From contig CAVBJS010000009.1 of the NCBI GenBank assembly GCA_963596015.1, positions 1 through 64,000 on the forward strand: a DNA stretch of 64,000 nt, written 5' to 3'. The position numbers were made by a program, and so were the translations under genes. Of the stretch, positions 60,460-64,000 are shown one piece after another. Source of the DNA: CAG-791 sp963596015 (GTDB taxonomy: Bacteria > Bacillota > Clostridia > Lachnospirales > Lachnospiraceae). Within the stretch, counting starts at the first letter, position 1, and every line of letters begins with the position of its first letter. Below the pieces are notes generated by a model. It did no database searches and had not been told where the DNA came from. It saw only the letters and a list, made by a program, of their open reading frames with translations.

Positions 60460-60740
60460 AGAGTATTCCTTGTGTGAAAAAGACTTCTTACCGGAAATAT
60501 CACATATGGAAAAGACACATCTTGCCCAAAACTACTCCTTATGAGAAAGACACATCTTACCGAAAGATCATCTCTTATGGGATAGACGCATCTTTCCGAA
60601 AGGTCATCTCTTATGGGAAAGACGGATCTTTCCGAAAGATCATCTCTTATGGGATAGACGGATCTTTCCGAAAGATCATCTCTTATGGGATAGACGGATC
60701 TTTCCGGTAAGACATCTCTTACGGAAAAGAGGTGCCTTAT
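60460..60740. repeat. 36-base tandem repeat array with internal palindromes
   Basis: CATCTCTTA recurs at 60569, 60605, 60641, 60677 and 60713, exactly 36 bases apart; the unit is CATCTCTTATGGGATAGACG, GATCTTTCCGAAAGAT. Each unit holds the palindrome GATCTTTC-C-GAAAGATC. Toward 60460 the units become degenerate (for example CACATATGGAAAAGACACAT), so the array decays leftwards. It fills the gap between two minus-strand genes and runs into the last codons of the right-hand one. The bases 60401-60459 hold nothing else. Confidence 0.92.
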
Positions 60741-61287
60741 GAAGACGTCCTTTCAGATAGGCGAAAGTTGCCTCTTCTCCTTCCAGGGCCAGCATATGAA
60801 GCAGCTTTTCCAACACCTCTCTGGTCTGGGGATGGAGGAACCGGGCGGTATTGCCGCTCTCATAGTATGCAAGTGGATCTGTGTCCTTGTAAGCGGCACC
60901 ATTATAGATCTTGCTGGCTGCCACTCTGTCCATAAACATCTCCGCCACATAGCGTCCGGGCATCTTCACTGCCGTAATGGGATTCTTGGAATGGGTGCTG
61001 TAATCAAACCAGTATTCATAATGGTGACGGTTGCGTCCCTTGTGATGAAGCCACGCCTCGGAATAGCCCTTATCCTCCCGCTCCGCATTGTTGGGGCTGC
61101 GGTTGCCCTGATAGTATCTGGCCCCTACCAGGAATTCAGACGGACTGAATTTGGAAAGATCATGCAAAAGCCCCTGCCGGTACAGACCAATGGCGAAGCA
61201 GGACTTGCAGACTAAAAAGCGATGCCTGGAAATAGTACAAAGATGTTCTGTCGCCTTTTTTATTGTAATCTTCTCTTTTTGTCTCAT
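60676..61287 (-). CDS. DUF5662 family protein
   Basis: 203 residues from ATG 61287. Conserved segments are 'HRFLVCKSCFAIGLYRQGLLHDLSKFSP' (part: GLLHDLSKFSP, an HD-like pair), 'GYSEAWLHHKGRNRHHYEYW', 'MPGRYVAEMFMDRVAAS' and 'HPQTREVLEKLLHMLA'. The many His residues suggest metal binding, but no activity is known. The last ~18 codons (APLFRKRCLTGKIRLSHKR) come from the 36-base repeat array, so the C-terminus seems to have been overwritten or extended by it. Confidence 0.82.
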   Translation of the reverse strand: MRQKEKITIKKATEHLCTISRHRFLVCKSCFAIGLYRQGLLHDLSKFSPSEFLVGARYYQGNRSPNNAEREDKGYSEAWLHHKGRNRHHYEYWFDYSTHSKNPITAVKMPGRYVAEMFMDRVAASKIYNGAAYKDTDPLAYYESGNTARFLHPQTREVLEKLLHMLALEGEEATFAYLKGRLHKAPLFRKRCLTGKIRLSHKR

Positions 61288-61309
61288 AGCATTTCTTTCA
61301 AACGGCTCG

Positions 61310-62344
61310 TTACCACAGATCTGCCAGATCCAGGATCAAACGCTCCGTCTTCTCCCAGCCAAGGCAGGGATCCGTAATGGACTGGCCGTAGTGTCCCTCG
61401 CCGATCTTCTGGGCGCCGTCCTGGATATAGCTTTCGATCATCAGGCCTCGTACCAGCTTATGGATCTCGGGAGAGATCTTGGCGCTGTGCATAATGTCCT
61501 TGCTGATGCGGATTTGGGCTAAGTAATCCTTGCCGGAATTGGAGTGGTTGGTATCTACCACCACACCGGGGTTCTGGTAGGAGCGCTCTTCATAGAGCTT
61601 GGCCACTTCCCACAGGTCCTCATAATGATAGTTGGCATGATTTCTGCCAAAGCGGTCTACATAGCCACGCAAAATAGCATGGGCGTAAGGATTGCCCTTC
61701 GTTTTTACTTCCCATCCTCTGTAAAGGAAGGTCTGGGGACTCTGGGCTGCAATGATGGAATTCATCATGACCGTAAGGTCACCGCCGGTGGGATTCTTCA
61801 TGCCTACCGGAATGCCCACGCCCCCGGCAGTCAGACGGTGCTGCTGGTCTTCTACGGATCTGGCGCCTACCGCCACATAGGAGAGAAGGTCGGAAAGATA
61901 GCGGTGATTTTCCGGATAAAGCATCTCATCGGCGCAGGTAAAGCCTGTCTCCTCTACCGCTCTGGTATGCATCTGACGGATGGCGATGATGCCCTTTAGC
62001 ATATCTTCCTTCTTTTCCGGATCCGGCTGATGCAGCATTCCCTTGTATCCCACACCGATGGTACGGGGCTTATTGGTATAAATGCGGGGAACAATGAAAA
62101 TCTTCTCCTCTACCTTCTCCTGTACCTTCCGCAGTCTGGTGATGTAGTCAAGGACTGCATCCTCATTATCCGCAGAGCAGGGTCCGATGACCAGAAGCAG
62201 CTTCTCACTCTTTCCTTCCATAATATCCCGCAGCTCCTGATCTCTTGCTTCCTTGATCGCTGCGATCTTATCACTTACCGGAAACTCCGCCTTTAATTCC
62301 TTAGGGGTGGGGAGTTTACGCAAAAATTCCATATCCATATCCAT
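61310..62344 (-). CDS. 3-deoxy-7-phosphoheptulonate synthase (DAHP synthase, class I)
   Basis: 344 residues, ATG 62344 behind AGAGGAAC. Class I alpha type motifs: 'LLLVIGPCSADNEDAV', 'IVPRIYTNKPRTIGVGYKG', 'VAVGARSVEDQQHR', 'GIPVGMKNPTGGDLTVMMN', 'VVVDTNHSNSGKDY' and 'GLMIESYIQDGAQ'. It joins PEP and erythrose-4-phosphate, the entry into the shikimate path that feeds aroB and trp. Feedback specificity (Phe, Tyr or Trp) cannot be told from the sequence here, so no aroF/G/H symbol is given. Confidence 0.95.
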   Translation of the reverse strand: MDMDMEFLRKLPTPKELKAEFPVSDKIAAIKEARDQELRDIMEGKSEKLLLVIGPCSADNEDAVLDYITRLRKVQEKVEEKIFIVPRIYTNKPRTIGVGYKGMLHQPDPEKKEDMLKGIIAIRQMHTRAVEETGFTCADEMLYPENHRYLSDLLSYVAVGARSVEDQQHRLTAGGVGIPVGMKNPTGGDLTVMMNSIIAAQSPQTFLYRGWEVKTKGNPYAHAILRGYVDRFGRNHANYHYEDLWEVAKLYEERSYQNPGVVVDTNHSNSGKDYLAQIRISKDIMHSAKISPEIHKLVRGLMIESYIQDGAQKIGEGHYGQSITDPCLGWEKTERLILDLADLW

Positions 62345-62407
62345 TGGTCTGTTCCTCTTATTTCTTTCTATGTGTATTAACAGTAAAATCTGCCTGCCGA
62401 TTATAGT

Positions 62408-64000
62408 TCAGATGTCGGCCGGGCGGCCGAGAGCGGCGTTAACACTGACCGCCTTCGCACTTTTATTCTTCCCGTCTTTTGCTTTGTCCTGTCTCTTTAC
62501 CTTGACAGTCTTAAGCAGTTGGATGGACCTGGCCGCCGTATGTACGGTCTTTTGGTCTTCCAGCAGCAAAGGCTCCGGCAAAAAGCTTTGGGACAGCGCC
62601 GTATCAGCCACAAGGGCCCATTTCCGGTCTGCCGGAAGATTGGGAAGTCCCAGGAGCTGCGGCCTCCAGTGCATGTTCAGGGCAATATAAAGAAGGGAGA
62701 TCCCTTCCTCCTTGTCATAGACTCCTGTCACATAATTCTCGCAAAGCAAAATGCCGACTGTATGAGAGTAGGCGGAAAGCTCCGGTTTCCAAGGCTCTCG
62801 GCCGTGAAGAGAGATATCCGGATAGCCGCAGGAGAGATAATCGGTATAACGATATGCCTTTCCCGTGAAAAAAACAGGATGTTCTCTTCGAAACCGGGAA
62901 AGCGCCTCTATATATTCCTGCATGATCCCGGCACTTTCATTGGTATTCCAGCGCACCCACCCAATCTCATTGTCCTGACAATAAGGATTATTATTGCCTT
63001 TCTGGGAGTTAAGGCACTCATCACCGGCGCGCAGCAAAGGATAGCCACGGGATAATAAAAGAAGAAGCAGCATATTCTTCATCTGACACAGACGAAGCTT
63101 GCTGATCTCGCTTTTTCTGGTTCGTCCCTCAAAGCCGCAGTTCCAGCTGTCGTTCTGATCCGTGCCGTCCCTGTTTTCTTCTCCGTTTTCCTCATTGTGT
63201 TTATGGCTGTAGGAAACCAGATCGGCTAAGGTAAAGCCGTCGTAGTTGGTGACGAAATGAAGGACTGGGCGCTCTCCCACCGACTGCAGAAAGCTTCTAA
63301 GGAAGGGCTCTAAGGTAAAATCATCCCCTTTGGCAAAGCGACGCAGCAGGCTCCGGTATCCTTCTTCTATGTGCACCAGATGGTGGGTCTGCTGCAGGTA
63401 AAAGGGAGAGGGAAGCTCCTGCTGTCTGATCTGCTGACAGAACTCTCCGGTAAAAGCGTTGCTGTAAAGCAGGGTCTCCCCTAAGGCCGGGTCAGAAGCC
63501 AACTCCCGCAGGGGCAGGCCATCCCCGATCAGATAAAATCCGTCGATGCCGTAGTAACGCACATAATAGCGGGCCACAGCCTGCATCATGGAAGCGGGAA
63601 TATTGCCGGTAAAATTAAGCTGCAGCACCACCTCTATCTGTGCCTTATGCAGTTCCCTCACCATCTTAGCAAAGGCGATCTGTGGATCCTCCCGCCCCGC
63701 ATAGCTTTGCTTAGGCGCAAAATAATACCCTTCCCCAAAGCCCCAGAAATTAACAGGATTCTCACCTCTGTGCTTTCCGGGGGCCAGTTCATAGACAGGC
63801 ATCAGTATCACGGTGGTGATACCTAACGCTTGCAGATGCGGGATCTTGTCCACAACTCCCGCAAAGGTACCCCTGTTTGGCACGTGGGCACTTTTATCCT
63901 TGGTAAAGCCCCGCACATGGAGATTGTAAAAAAGGCGGTCCTGTCCTGTCTTTTTGGGCAGAGGGCGCAGATAGCTTTCCTCTGTCAGGTCTTCTCTTTC
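62408..64000 (-). CDS. GH13 glycogen-debranching-like protein with altered active site (N-terminus outside window)
   Basis: The frame is open from 62408 to the window end (531 codons; the start lies beyond 64000). Layout matches the isoamylase/GlgX group: 'LYNLHVRGFTKDKSAHVPNR' type entry, 'HLQALGITTVILMPVYEL', 'NFWGFGEGYYFAPKQSYAG', 'FVTNYDGFTLADLVSYSHKH', 'SWNCGFEG', 'LLLLSRGYPLLRAGDECLNS' and a C-terminal beta domain. Key GH13 residues differ: where active enzymes have 'GFRFDLA' with the nucleophile Asp, this has 'GFYLIGD', and the conserved 'HDG' of the third region is 'YDG'. It may therefore be a non-catalytic paralogue. Confidence 0.85.
   Translation of the reverse strand, partial: EREDLTEESYLRPLPKKTGQDRLFYNLHVRGFTKDKSAHVPNRGTFAGVVDKIPHLQALGITTVILMPVYELAPGKHRGENPVNFWGFGEGYYFAPKQSYAGREDPQIAFAKMVRELHKAQIEVVLQLNFTGNIPASMMQAVARYYVRYYGIDGFYLIGDGLPLRELASDPALGETLLYSNAFTGEFCQQIRQQELPSPFYLQQTHHLVHIEEGYRSLLRRFAKGDDFTLEPFLRSFLQSVGERPVLHFVTNYDGFTLADLVSYSHKHNEENGEENRDGTDQNDSWNCGFEGRTRKSEISKLRLCQMKNMLLLLLLSRGYPLLRAGDECLNSQKGNNNPYCQDNEIGWVRWNTNESAGIMQEYIEALSRFRREHPVFFTGKAYRYTDYLSCGYPDISLHGREPWKPELSAYSHTVGILLCENYVTGVYDKEEGISLLYIALNMHWRPQLLGLPNLPADRKWALVADTALSQSFLPEPLLLEDQKTVHTAARSIQLLKTVKVKRQDKAKDGKNKSAKAVSVNAALGRPADI

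Noticed and set aside
60460..60740. Regular 36-base repeats taken as a CRISPR array
   Set aside because: The units are directly adjacent with no unique spacers, the period includes the whole sequence, and no cas genes are near.

Overview
The window looks like the chromosome of a low-to-mid GC Firmicute of the class Clostridia, most likely a gut Lachnospiraceae. The grounds are AGGAGG-type ribosome binding sites, SigA-type promoters with 17-base spacers, a tryptophan T-box, the GAAC-N4-GTTC type of SOS box, a lexA/yneA divergent pair, and a miaB-mutS-mutL-miaA / radC-mreBCD-mrdA-minC-rodA-mgsA order. No rRNA, tRNA or CRISPR array was seen. The taxon is inferred from gene content only.

Positions 1-12,000 are accessory DNA. 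The region holds the end of a DUF4391-like gene, an AT-rich membrane protein gene, a type III-like DNA methyltransferase (mod) with a compositionally distinct centre, a YhcG/DUF1016 nuclease gene, and then a graveyard of broken genes (restriction subunit res, a PNPOx-fold flavoprotein, a flavodoxin chimera, a DUF6508 gene). A GmrSD-like DUF262/HNH gene, an HTH + VWA pair, a MATE pump-nitroreductase operon behind an apparent attenuator, a serine-recombinase relic, a small XRE protein and an ORF6N protein follow. The restriction subunit of the type III system is reduced to its first 26 codons, so mod is probably an orphan methylase.

Positions 12,000-19,200 carry a LysR regulator, a secreted protein with four tandem beta-rich repeats, and a Gld-type ABC system (ATPase, fused GldF/GldG membrane protein, DUF4340 lipoprotein-like partner). 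Two of these three have long acidic tails. Positions 19,200-26,850 are a complete trpEGDCFBA operon behind a SigA promoter and a Trp T-box, with a 24-base tandem array between trpG and trpD. Positions 26,900-29,500 are an SOS locus (yneA-like and lexA, divergent) followed by a tyrosine recombinase. Positions 29,800-31,850 hold an AI-2E-family exporter and dtd.

From 32,300 to the end nearly everything is on the minus strand: a cytidylate-kinase-like gene, rluD, lspA, aroB, sepF, yggS, an HlyD-like protein, a P-loop protein, dacA, then the cell-shape and division cluster (mgsA, rodA, minC, mrdA, mreD, mreC, mreB), radC, a methionine gamma-lyase-like gene, miaA, mutL, mutS, miaB, pepT, two poorly known genes around a 36-base tandem array, a DAHP synthase, and the 3' part of a GH13 glycogen-debranching-like gene cut by the window edge.

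The most unusual signal is a dispersed ~60-base double-hairpin element found four times (13345, 24755, 27490 and 43199 on the minus strand). Each copy ends 12-15 bases before the start codon of an unrelated gene: a secreted protein, trpB, lexA and minC. The lexA and secreted-protein copies lie downstream of good promoters, so they would be part of the 5' UTR. Other points of note are a terminator placed directly before the MATE ribosome binding site, and a MinC that lacks the MinD-binding RSGQ motif in a locus without minD and minE.
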